Origin: Cyanosarcina radialis HA8281-LM2
Lineage (GTDB): Bacteria > Cyanobacteriota > Cyanobacteriia > Cyanobacteriales > CCAP-1448
Length of the DNA: 61,460 nt
Direction of reading: 5' to 3'
NCBI GenBank assembly: GCA_019359615.1
Contig: JAHHHA010000036.1
Location: 1-61,460 of the forward strand
Both the position numbers and the translations under genes were made by a program. Of the stretch, positions 27,389 to 35,071 are shown piece after piece. Below the pieces are notes generated by a model, which saw only the letters and a program-made list of their open reading frames with translations, ran no database searches and had not been told where the DNA came from. Numbering within the stretch: the first letter of the stretch is position 1; every line of letters begins with the position of its first letter.

Positions 27389-27514
27389 GAAGTGCGATCG
27401 CTCGTCGAATCCCTTTCGTTAGAACAATTGGAAAATCTGGGAGAAGTCTTGCTGGATTTTACCAACATGAGCGATCTGGATGCTCGATCGGCAGGGTTGG
27501 GCGATCGTCAGTAA
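27389..27514 (+). pseudogene. C-terminal fragment of Rpn-type nuclease gene
   Basis: In frame, the segment reads EVRSLVESLSLEQLENLGEV and then LLDFTNMSDLDARSAGLGD before the stop at 27512. This equals the tail of the full gene that ends at 28443. The 5' part of the gene is gone, so it is a remnant of a second copy. Confidence 0.8.
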
Positions 27515-27586
27515 TTTATCCAAGTGCGATCGCGCGTCACTTAACACCTAAAATTGGGAAGGAGCAATCCTCAATCCTCACCTTCC

Positions 27587-28443
27587 ATGCGTCGAGATTC
27601 GCTCTTTTATAAACTATTTCAACAATCGCCCAATCTGCTATTTGAACTATTAACCAATCCCCAGGCAATGCCGATGAATACAGATTTGACTCGGTAGCTG
27701 TTAAAGAACCCAAATTTGAAATTGATGGGGTATTTTTGCCACCAGAAAGCGAAAATCCTGGGGTCGTCTATTTCTGTGAAGTGCAATTCCAGAAGGATGA
27801 AAAACTCTATGAAAGGGTGTTTGCCGAATCTTACCTATACTTCTACCGCCATCGGCATCGATTCAGTAACTTCCAAATAGTTATCATCTACCCTTCCCGC
27901 GATCTCGAACAAACCGATATCATTCCTTATTTGAATCAACTTAACAGCCCACAGGTAACTCGCTTATATTTAGATGAGTTAGGAGACATTCGCTCGTTAC
28001 CCGTGTGGGTAGCATTGATGGTGTTAACGACAATAGATGAGGCACAAACTACCCAAGAAGCCAGACATTTGCTGGCGAGGAATCAACAGGAAGTTCCTCC
28101 AGCACAAAATCGCGCCATAATAGAACTAATTACCACCATCATGGTGTACAAGTTCGAGGATAAAAGTCAACGGGAGGTAGAAGAAATGTTAGGAATTACA
28201 CTGCAAGAAACCAGAGTTTATCGGGAAATTAGCGAAAAAGGAGAACAAAGAGGCCGAGAAAAGGGAGAAAAATCGCTCATCCTTCGTCAATTAACTCGAC
28301 AGGTAGGGGAATTACCGCCAGAAGTGCGTCAACAGGTCGAATCCCTTTCGTTAGAACAATTGGAAAATCTGGGAGAAGCATTGCTCGATTTTACCAGCAT
28401 GACCGACCTAGATGCTTGGTTGGCAGGATTGGGCGATCGCTAG
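27587..28443 (+). pseudogene. Rpn/DUF2887-type nuclease gene with frameshift
   Basis: Family of PD-(D/E)XK nucleases related to recombination-promoting Rpn proteins. The start is at 27587 (RRDSLFYKLFQQSPNLLFEL), but this frame stops soon. Reading moves to another frame at about 27655-27680, which gives ADEYRFDSVAVKEPKFEIDG and then GVFLPP, PGVVYFCEVQFQ (the E-x-Q active-site strand), a YLDELG segment and a long helical tail ending WLAGLGDR. The open frame from 27736 alone gives 235 aa without a true start. One frameshift splits the gene; it may be inactive or rely on slippage. Confidence 0.8.
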
Positions 28444-28450
28444 GAAATAT

Positions 28451-28816
28451 TCACAACTTCATATAAGGAATTTTCGCGATCGCCACCTCTTTCAGCCCTT
28501 CAGGAAACTGTTGGTAAGAAAGGTTCCCGGTTTTGCTCTGCGTGTATTTTTCAGCAAATTCCAGCAAGTCTGGAGCGCATTCTGTAGCTAGAGTGCTGAA
28601 GAGATAAGTGGGTTTGTTCGGGGCAGTAAAGGCGACTACACAGGGGCGATCGCAAGCCCACAAACACGCAACCCGCTGAACTCTGATTTCATTAGAAGAC
28701 TCTGCTTGACCTGCTTTAACTCGTTCTAACAAGATCGCACCATCCGCAGGTTGACCTTCAGGATGCTCTTCAGAGAAACAGCAAGATTGGCAGATGAAAA
28801 GAGTCGGTTTAGTCAT
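28451..28816 (-). CDS. DUF1636 putative metal-binding protein
   Basis: About 121 aa. The N-terminus TKPTLFICQSCCFSEEHP has three close cysteines, and a second set is in VACLWACDRPCVVAF; together they look like a thioredoxin-like [2Fe-2S] ferredoxin or metal-binding fold, as annotated for DUF1636. It starts 4 bp after the stop of a FecB-type lipoprotein gene and is surely co-transcribed with it. A cytoplasmic role in handling imported metal is inference from this context. Two decayed copies lie after other FecB genes in this window at the same spacing. Confidence 0.85.
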   Translation of the reverse strand: MTKPTLFICQSCCFSEEHPEGQPADGAILLERVKAGQAESSNEIRVQRVACLWACDRPCVVAFTAPNKPTYLFSTLATECAPDLLEFAEKYTQSKTGNLSYQQFPEGLKEVAIAKIPYMKL

Positions 28817-28820
28817 GAGA

Positions 28821-29783
28821 TTAAAGAGAATCAACAAGATATTTTTCCAGGTCATCTAAGACTTGATTTGCTCCTAGAAAACCTCTGTTATCCCATCTTT
28901 CTGGAGTCACCAGATAAACTCGATGGTTTTTGGCTGCCTTCAGACGACTAAAGAGGGGATGTTGCAGAAAAAAGCTGAGTGACTTTCGTTCGAGATTGAT
29001 GATGAATAAGGCATCAGTATTATACTCTTCAATAGTTTCAATGCTGACGATCGCACCAGAAGGTGGAAGTTTATAGCGCACCCCCAGATCGATGAGAACA
29101 TCAGCCGTGGCATCATAGTTTTTCGCAGGGGTATAAACCAGACCATGGATATAATAAATTACCGAAACTTCTAATTTTTCTAACTGATTTCCTAAGCGTT
29201 TCCTCAAGTCTGCGATTCGTTTTTGGTATTGACTTAAAACTTCTTTGGCTTTTGTATCTTTGCCCAGAACTTTAGCTACGTAGCGAAGATTTTCCTTAAA
29301 AAATGCTTCATTTCCTGGCGCATCGAGATTGGGAGAAGGCACTGGAACGGCAGGCGCGATCGCAGATAACAACTGGTATGGATGGTACTCTGTTGCTAAA
29401 ATCAAATCTGGTTTGAGCATCAAAACTTTCTCTAATGAAGGCCCCTGTATATGTCCGACATTCGTAGCTCCTTTGAGATCGTCAAGCGAGACGCTAGCAA
29501 TATTTTCTTGTCCCCCCACATTATCGGAGGCATAACCAATTGGCTCGATCCCCAGAGCGATGAGTGGATCGAGGTTGACGTTAGTATCTAAGGCGACGAT
29601 TCGCCGTGGTTTCAGTGGAACGCAGGTTTCGCCAAATTCGTGCTGAATGACTCGACACTCAACAGCAGGCTTCAAAGAGAGATCGGACTTTTGACTGATA
29701 GCTTGATGGCAAGCTGTCGTTAAAAAGATCGCCATTGCCAGTAACAAATAACGCCTACCAAATCGAGTTTTTAGAATTCCCAT
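28821..29783 (-). CDS. FecB-type siderophore-binding lipoprotein 1
   Basis: 320 aa periplasmic substrate-binding protein of ABC iron-siderophore importers. Lipoprotein signal with lipobox LTTAC, Cys at residue 25. The type-III binding-protein core is visible: PRRIVALDTNVNLDPLIALGIEPIG, SLEKVLMLKPDLILATEYH, and the long connecting helix VAKVLGKDTKAKEVLSQYQKRI. Its start overlaps the end of the upstream TonB receptor by 13 bp, so translation is coupled. It is most like the FecB-type gene at 40007. No permease or ATPase gene is nearby. Confidence 0.9.
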   Translation of the reverse strand: MGILKTRFGRRYLLLAMAIFLTTACHQAISQKSDLSLKPAVECRVIQHEFGETCVPLKPRRIVALDTNVNLDPLIALGIEPIGYASDNVGGQENIASVSLDDLKGATNVGHIQGPSLEKVLMLKPDLILATEYHPYQLLSAIAPAVPVPSPNLDAPGNEAFFKENLRYVAKVLGKDTKAKEVLSQYQKRIADLRKRLGNQLEKLEVSVIYYIHGLVYTPAKNYDATADVLIDLGVRYKLPPSGAIVSIETIEEYNTDALFIINLERKSLSFFLQHPLFSRLKAAKNHRVYLVTPERWDNRGFLGANQVLDDLEKYLVDSL

Positions 29784-32323
29784 GAAATCGTCCCCCGCAT
29801 GGTAAACGGCTCTGCTGGAAAAACGCTCAGATCGCCATAAGAAGATTCAAAATAATCTACATTAAATAAATTATTAAAATTCAGCGATGCCCTGAACTGT
29901 CCTCGACTGTAGAAGATCGCCGCATCGGTGCGAAAATAGCTGGGCAGCACAAAGGTATTGTCTAGATCTCCCTGGCGATCGCCCGCATAGAAAAATCCTA
30001 AGCCAAATCCCAGTCCTTGCAGAGAACCTTGCTGAATTTCATAGCTCGTCCAGAGAGTGAAACTGTGTCTGGGAGCATTATTGATTTGATTCCCCACGGG
30101 AAAATTATTATCTTTTGTAATCCGGGCATCGGTGTAAGCATAGCCTGTCAGGATGTTCCACCCTGGAGGAATTTCTCCGGCAAAGTTGAGTTCGATCCCT
30201 CGACTATTCTGTTCGCCGGTTTGAATTTCAAAACCCAAACGATCTGGATCGGTGGTAGTAACGTTCGTGCGCGTGAGATCGAATAGAGCTAACGTCGCAG
30301 AGATTCTGTCGTTAATATCTGCTTTGACTCCAATCTCATATTGCCTAGCCCGTCCCGGCTTGAATGGCTCGTTATCAAAAGAGCGCCCAATAGTGGGAGT
30401 AAACGAGCTACTATAGCTGGCATAGAGGGAAATCGGCTTAATAGGTTGATAGACAATGCCCAGACGGGGGCTAAAAGCATTGCCAGATTGAAATGTTTCA
30501 GTCTCATTGAGTACATCTCGATCCGTCTGCTCGAAGGCATCAAAGCGACCGCCTAAGACTAACTTCAGATTGTCTGCGATGGTTACTTGGTCTTGAACGT
30601 AGATCCCCAAAGAATCAGTCAAGAAGGTGAATTCGCCAGGGGGGGAAAGTCGCTCAAACCTCTCCGTACTGTAAACTGGATCGAAAAGGTCAAGAGGTGT
30701 TGCTTGGAAAATCCCAGACTCAGATCTGTTCTCCTCCAATCGTCTCAAATCGACACCAAATAGAAGCTGATGCTGAATCGATCCTGTGGAAAATTTACCA
30801 ACAACATTCGTGAAGAGGTCGAAGGTTTGTGCATTGGCATAAACACTATCAGCGTTACGCTGTACAGTTCTTAAATCGGGTTCAAGGCTAGAAGGACTAA
30901 AAAGGTTGCTGTTTTCATAATAAAGATCGGAAAAGTAAAAAGCATTTCGCAACGTCCAGTTTTCACTAAAGCGATGCTCTAGGTTGTACCCAACTCGAAA
31001 AGTCTCTGGGCTATATTCACTAATTTCTTCGGCAATATTACGATTGCGGGGAATTTCTCCGTTTGGGTTCGGTAATACTGTTCCTACTGCGGGAAGACCA
31101 GTAGCAAAACTCTGACCGATCCTGCTATAGGCCACATCGAAGGTTAGATCGGTATTTTCGCCAATCTCAAATTTTAAGACACCTGCAATGGATGGAATTT
31201 CTTGTTCGCTAAAATCAACAAAGCTTTCACCATATTCATAAGAGGCATTCAGTCGGTATAGGATTGTCTTGGAATCATTCAACGGGCCGGTTAAATCGAT
31301 CGCACCTTGATAAAAGTTATAGCTGCCAACCGATGCTTCAACCGAGTAAAAAGGTTCGCTCAGGGGTTGTTTGGTGACAATGTTAATCGTCCCGCCAGGT
31401 TCACCACTACCAAATAAAACTGAAGCTGGGCCTCTCAGAACTTCAACCCGTTCGATGTTCGAGAAAATTGCTGATGTCGCATCTCCATATTTATAGCTCA
31501 ATCCGTTTATGGTAGAGTTTTGTCCACCTTCAATAGAAAATCCTCGAATCGTGAAAGAGTTAAATGCAGGTAGGTAATTAGGGGCGGTTTGAGCCACACC
31601 AGGAACATTTCTAAGGGCTTCATTTAAGGTATTGACTTGCTGTTCTTCTAGCACCTGTTGGGGGATAACTTGAATCGATGCTGGAATATCGCGCAAAGGC
31701 GTATCGGTTCTGGTTCCCACACTAGCATTTGGTACGCGATAGCCTTGTTCTTGCTCCCCCGTCACTACGATTTCCAGTTCTTCTTCTTTTTGTGCTGCCA
31801 ATTCTGCGTTCAGCACCAACCCACTGGCAGCGGGAACGATTTGACCCGTGGGAACCGAATTTATCCCTGCGATCGCTACTTGCACTCGGTTTCCTTCTAA
31901 TGTCGTCACCGTAACGCTTTGAATGCCGCTAGCCGGATTATCCGATCGAAACGCTTGTCCCTCTGGGAGTTCCAGCACCGCATTAGGAATTTCTGCAATT
32001 AGGGTATTTCCTTCTTGGCGGGTGGTAGCTTGTAGGGCTTTGCCTTCTGCTGTTTCTAGGGTAACTTGCAATCCCTGCGGGGTAGGATTTAACTTCACGG
32101 CTGTTATCTTATTAGCGATCGCAGCTTCAGTTTGAGCCAGCCATTCTTTGACGGTTGTTGCCGCTTGGGGAGGTTCTGCCGTTAGGTCTTCTACTCGTGC
32201 CGCCTGTTCTTTGACTGGAGCCACCATTGCTGGCTCTGTGGCTCCAGCACTCGCGGCCATCAATATTGACAGCACGCTTGCCGGAAAGCCCCAATGCTGC
32301 CATCCACCCACTCGCGTACCCAT
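29771..32323 (-). CDS. TonB-dependent siderophore receptor 1 with AMIN domain
   Basis: 850 aa outer-membrane gated channel for ferric siderophores. A signal peptide (GFPASVLSILMAASAGA) is followed by an AMIN domain (about 70-185; TAVKLNPTPQGLQVTLE), which may anchor to peptidoglycan. A TonB-box-like EIVVTGEQ precedes the plug (GTRTDTPLRDIPASIQVIPQ, then VEVLRGPASVLFGSGEPGGT). The rest is a 22-strand-type barrel ending in aromatic Phe (TISWEF). I chose 32323 as start because AAGGTG sits 7 nt upstream and the signal peptide starts there; the frame is open a little further. First gene of a receptor-FecB-DUF1636 unit. Confidence 0.92.
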   Translation of the reverse strand: MGTRVGGWQHWGFPASVLSILMAASAGATEPAMVAPVKEQAARVEDLTAEPPQAATTVKEWLAQTEAAIANKITAVKLNPTPQGLQVTLETAEGKALQATTRQEGNTLIAEIPNAVLELPEGQAFRSDNPASGIQSVTVTTLEGNRVQVAIAGINSVPTGQIVPAASGLVLNAELAAQKEEELEIVVTGEQEQGYRVPNASVGTRTDTPLRDIPASIQVIPQQVLEEQQVNTLNEALRNVPGVAQTAPNYLPAFNSFTIRGFSIEGGQNSTINGLSYKYGDATSAIFSNIERVEVLRGPASVLFGSGEPGGTINIVTKQPLSEPFYSVEASVGSYNFYQGAIDLTGPLNDSKTILYRLNASYEYGESFVDFSEQEIPSIAGVLKFEIGENTDLTFDVAYSRIGQSFATGLPAVGTVLPNPNGEIPRNRNIAEEISEYSPETFRVGYNLEHRFSENWTLRNAFYFSDLYYENSNLFSPSSLEPDLRTVQRNADSVYANAQTFDLFTNVVGKFSTGSIQHQLLFGVDLRRLEENRSESGIFQATPLDLFDPVYSTERFERLSPPGEFTFLTDSLGIYVQDQVTIADNLKLVLGGRFDAFEQTDRDVLNETETFQSGNAFSPRLGIVYQPIKPISLYASYSSSFTPTIGRSFDNEPFKPGRARQYEIGVKADINDRISATLALFDLTRTNVTTTDPDRLGFEIQTGEQNSRGIELNFAGEIPPGWNILTGYAYTDARITKDNNFPVGNQINNAPRHSFTLWTSYEIQQGSLQGLGFGLGFFYAGDRQGDLDNTFVLPSYFRTDAAIFYSRGQFRASLNFNNLFNVDYFESSYGDLSVFPAEPFTMRGTISWEF

Positions 32324-32337
32324 CCCGTCACACCTTA

Positions 32338-32356
32338 TTTGCAAATCGATCTCAAG
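32338..32356 (-). promoter_or_regulatory. Half-degenerate copy of the 7-5-7 iron-island motif
   Basis: TTTGCAA-ATCGA-TCTCAAG, 14 bp before receptor 1. The right arm TCTCAAG is identical to that at receptor 3 (43503-43509), and the distance to the start is nearly the same; the left arm has diverged. Confidence 0.4.
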
Positions 32357-32393
32357 AAATACCAGCATGAGCAGAGCGATCGCAACGGGATTT

Positions 32394-32437
32394 GATGGCT
32401 AGAGGAACTTTTTATGATGGCTAGAGGGACTTTTTTT
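32394..32437 (-). promoter_or_regulatory. Tandem 22-bp direct repeats before receptor 1
   Basis: Two head-to-tail 22-bp units, each beginning GATGGCTAGAGG and ending in a T run, lie 70 bp upstream of the receptor 1 start. AraC-type activators typically bind such direct repeats spaced by about two helical turns. A similar pair precedes receptor 3. Confidence 0.6.
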
Positions 32438-32449
32438 AGATCGAACCCA

Positions 32450-32725
32450 AATAAGAGTCAACGAGAGGTGGAAGCAATGTTGGGAATTACACTGCAACAA
32501 AGGCGGGTTTACCGAGAAATTAAGGAAGAAGGAAGAGAAGTCGAAGCTCGATCGCTCATTCTACGTCTATTAACTCGACGGGTGGGGGAATTACCGCCGG
32601 AAGTGCAATCGCTCGTTGAAGCCCTTTCGTTAGAACAATTAGAAAATCTGGGAGAAGCGTTACTGGATTTTACCAGCACGACCGATTTGGATGCTTGGTT
32701 GGCAAGAGCGATCGATCGCCAGTAA
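32450..32725 (+). pseudogene. C-terminal fragment of Rpn-type nuclease gene
   Basis: The frame (open from 32414) gives NKSQREVEAMLGITLQQRRV, VGELPPEVQSLVEALSLEQL and DLDAWLARAIDRQ, the tail domain of the gene at 27587-28443. The nuclease domain is absent. It lies between AraC regulator 1 and receptor 1, on the opposite strand, so it interrupts an otherwise regular module. Confidence 0.8.
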
Positions 32726-32780
32726 TTTATCTAGGTGCGACCTGCTCTTACTCATTTTTTTAAGTCGATCGAAACAATTA

Positions 32781-33782
32781 TCAGTTATTAATTGCCAATT
32801 GGTTTGACCTAGAAATCGCTCGTGGATTGGCTCCAAATTTTTTCCGAAATGCAGCAGCAAAATACCCACGATCGCGAAAGCCCACTTGTTGCATCACCTC
32901 CCCCACCTTCATCTCTCCCGTCATCAATAACTGCTGCGCCTGATGCATCCGATAGTCGTGCAGATAGCCAAACACGGGCTTGCCAAACACTTGCCGAAAT
33001 CCCTGCTTCAGCGCCTTCTCGTTCAGCCCTGCTTGCCGTGCCAATTCTGGCAACGAGGGCGGTTGCTCTAAGTTTTGCAGCAAGATATTACGCGCCTGAT
33101 GAATCCGATCGACTTCATCTGATTTTAGATGAGACAGCGATTGTCTTCCCTGCTGCACTTCCCGTTCCTGCTCTAAGATCAGCGTTGCCAGTTCCAGCGC
33201 CTTACACTCCAAATACATCCGCTTTATCATGCCGCCATAGGGACATCGAACGATCTGCCACAACACTCCCTGCATGGTGGGAGAAAGCGCCCCGACGCGG
33301 GCATAACTAATGTGAGTCGATGTGCCGATTAAATGCTGCCATTCTGGCGGTAATGTACTTCGATCGCCTGCAAAGTTCTTCAACACCTCTGGCCACATTA
33401 TCACTATCACCTCCAAAATGGGGAACTGACCGGAGCCAGTGGCTATCTGCTTGGGAGACAAACCGCTGCCGTAGAGTACGTACTCTAAATTCCCCACCTC
33501 GGAAAAACGATCTTGATGATCCCCAGAGAGATGGCAGTGAAACTCTATCCTAGTATCTTCGCATTCCGAGCATACATATTTAGAGCGATCGCGCATCTGA
33601 AAGTCATCAATTTGCACTACCAATCCCTCGCGCAAGATAATCTCTCTCGTATACCCCTGAGCCAGCCAAGTCGGTTGCGGCATCAGCACATCGCCACGAT
33701 CCTCTGGATCGGGATACTCAAGCAAATGCGATAGCTCTTCTTCCCATGCAGCCCAGGTTTGCTCCGATACCGAAATGGTCAT
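32781..33782 (-). CDS. AraC-family (PchR-like) regulator 1
   Basis: 333 aa. The last 100 residues hold two helix-turn-helix units: RIHQARNILLQNLEQPPSLPELARQAGLNEKALKQGFR and the second in GEMKVGEVMQQVGFRDRGYFAAAFRKKFG, ending NPRAISR. The N-terminal part (beta-rich, EFHCHLSGDHQ) resembles the ligand domain of PchR-like regulators that sense iron-siderophores and activate their receptor genes. It lies upstream of receptor 1 on the same strand with an Rpn fragment in between. An inverted repeat 13 bp before its start suggests iron or self regulation. Confidence 0.88.
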   Translation of the reverse strand: MTISVSEQTWAAWEEELSHLLEYPDPEDRGDVLMPQPTWLAQGYTREIILREGLVVQIDDFQMRDRSKYVCSECEDTRIEFHCHLSGDHQDRFSEVGNLEYVLYGSGLSPKQIATGSGQFPILEVIVIMWPEVLKNFAGDRSTLPPEWQHLIGTSTHISYARVGALSPTMQGVLWQIVRCPYGGMIKRMYLECKALELATLILEQEREVQQGRQSLSHLKSDEVDRIHQARNILLQNLEQPPSLPELARQAGLNEKALKQGFRQVFGKPVFGYLHDYRMHQAQQLLMTGEMKVGEVMQQVGFRDRGYFAAAFRKKFGANPRAISRSNQLAINN

Positions 33783-33795
33783 GATGAAGATATTT

Positions 33796-33814
33796 AATGA
33801 GAAATATTCTTAAC
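33796..33814 (-). promoter_or_regulatory. 7-5-7 inverted repeat before AraC 1
   Basis: AATGAGA-AATAT-TCTTAAC lies 13 bp before the regulator start. Related sequences with the same arm length and spacing occur before AraC 3 and receptors 2 and 3. Read as 7-1-7 (TGAGAAA-T-ATTCTTA) it also resembles a Fur box. Confidence 0.6.
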
Positions 33815-33990
33815 TAATTCTTTTCAAAGCATACCATAGCTTCCATTTATATCCGACCTCAATGCCGTGGGATAGCCGTCCCGGCTGTCCCACAACTCAT
33901 GAATGGATTGCTATAAGTCTATAAGTGCGATCGAAATGTATATCGTTCCTTCTCATGTTACTTCCAGCCTAAAATGTCGATCGAACATCC

Positions 33991-34040
33991 AGATGGGCGG
34001 GTTTGGGCGATCGCTAGGAATTTATCTAGGTGCGATCGCC
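33991..34040 (+). repeat. Short tail remnant of Rpn gene
   Basis: AGATGGGCGGGTTTGGGCGA then TCGCTAGGAATTTATCTAGG repeats the end and 3' flank of the Rpn-type genes (compare 28420-28445 and 32700-32735). Fourth remnant in the island; it also forms the 3' end of the FecB 2 gene. Confidence 0.6.
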
Positions 34041-35071
34041 CAAGGTGCATTTAGTAAATATTTTTCCAGGTCATCTAGAATGGCATTAATCGCGGAAACG
34101 TCTGCATTATGCCAATGCGAACCGACAGAATATACCCGATCGCGTTGAAAAACCTTGAGATGCTTCCATAAAGGACTTTGTTTGAGTTTTTCTAATGTTT
34201 TCTTATCCTCTTCTCTTCCCCAAGACGTAAAGAAAAGGACATCTCCATCAAGATCGAGCATCTTCTCTTTCGATATGTTTTCTATATAGAAGAATTCTCC
34301 TCGCTGCGACTCAGGACGCTCTAAACCGATATCTTTGAGAATCGATCCAGAAAAATGCTTTTCTCCGTAAGACCAAATTCCATATTCTGAAGCAGTATTG
34401 GCGATCGAAACTCTCATGGTTTTACGGCGCTCGCCTAAAGCTTGCTTTAGATTTTCAATCCTTTGCCAATAACGCTCGATCGATTGCTGTCCCATTTCTT
34501 CTTTTCCTAACACCCTAGCAATCTCTCTTAATTGCTCCTGCCAGGAAGGAGGCGGGTAAGGAATATTCAAAACCACTGTGGGCGCGATGTACGATAGCTG
34601 CTCGTAGAAGTTTCCAGAGCTAGCCACAATCAGATCTGGTTTGAGTTGCAGGATCTTTTCTAGGTTAGGAGCATCTGCATTGCCGATAGCTTCTATGGCA
34701 TCTACTCGACCTCTAAGATACGTTGGCAGCGGAAAGCCTGGAGCATAAACCGATGCAATCGGGCGGACACCCAATGCCAAACTATTGGCTAAGGTATCTA
34801 ATCTAAGCGTCACCACTCGTTGAGGGTTGCGAGGAACGCACGTACTTCCCATCAGATGCTGCACGATTCGGCAATCCTGAATCGGTGGTTTGGGTCCAGT
34901 TATAGAGGTATTGTCGATCGGGTTACAAGCTGAAATCAGGATGACGGCGAAGAAACCCAAACACAGCAAACATAAAAAGCGGTGTAAACAAACGATCGCG
35001 GCTTTCCAAGTCTTAAAATTGCCAGGAAAGAGTTCCTTGCACGGCAAAAGGCTCACCTGTATAGATCCCAT
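34022..35071 (-). CDS. FecB-type siderophore-binding lipoprotein 2
   Basis: About 349 aa if it starts at the ATG at 35071, 341 aa if at the TTG at 35047, which has AGGTGAG 4 nt upstream. Both starts overlap the end of receptor 2. Lipoprotein signal LCLLCLGFFAVILISAC leads into the binding domain (PQRVVTLRLDTLANSLALGV, NLEKILQLKPDLIVASSG, IENISKEKMLDLDGDVLFF). It is closest to the FecB-type gene at 38798. The last six residues WAIAPR come from the Rpn tail remnant beyond it; homologues end a few residues after YLL/YLV. The 467-codon open frame should not be used in full. Confidence 0.85.
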   Translation of the reverse strand: MGSIQVSLLPCKELFPGNFKTWKAAIVCLHRFLCLLCLGFFAVILISACNPIDNTSITGPKPPIQDCRIVQHLMGSTCVPRNPQRVVTLRLDTLANSLALGVRPIASVYAPGFPLPTYLRGRVDAIEAIGNADAPNLEKILQLKPDLIVASSGNFYEQLSYIAPTVVLNIPYPPPSWQEQLREIARVLGKEEMGQQSIERYWQRIENLKQALGERRKTMRVSIANTASEYGIWSYGEKHFSGSILKDIGLERPESQRGEFFYIENISKEKMLDLDGDVLFFTSWGREEDKKTLEKLKQSPLWKHLKVFQRDRVYSVGSHWHNADVSAINAILDDLEKYLLNAPWAIAPR

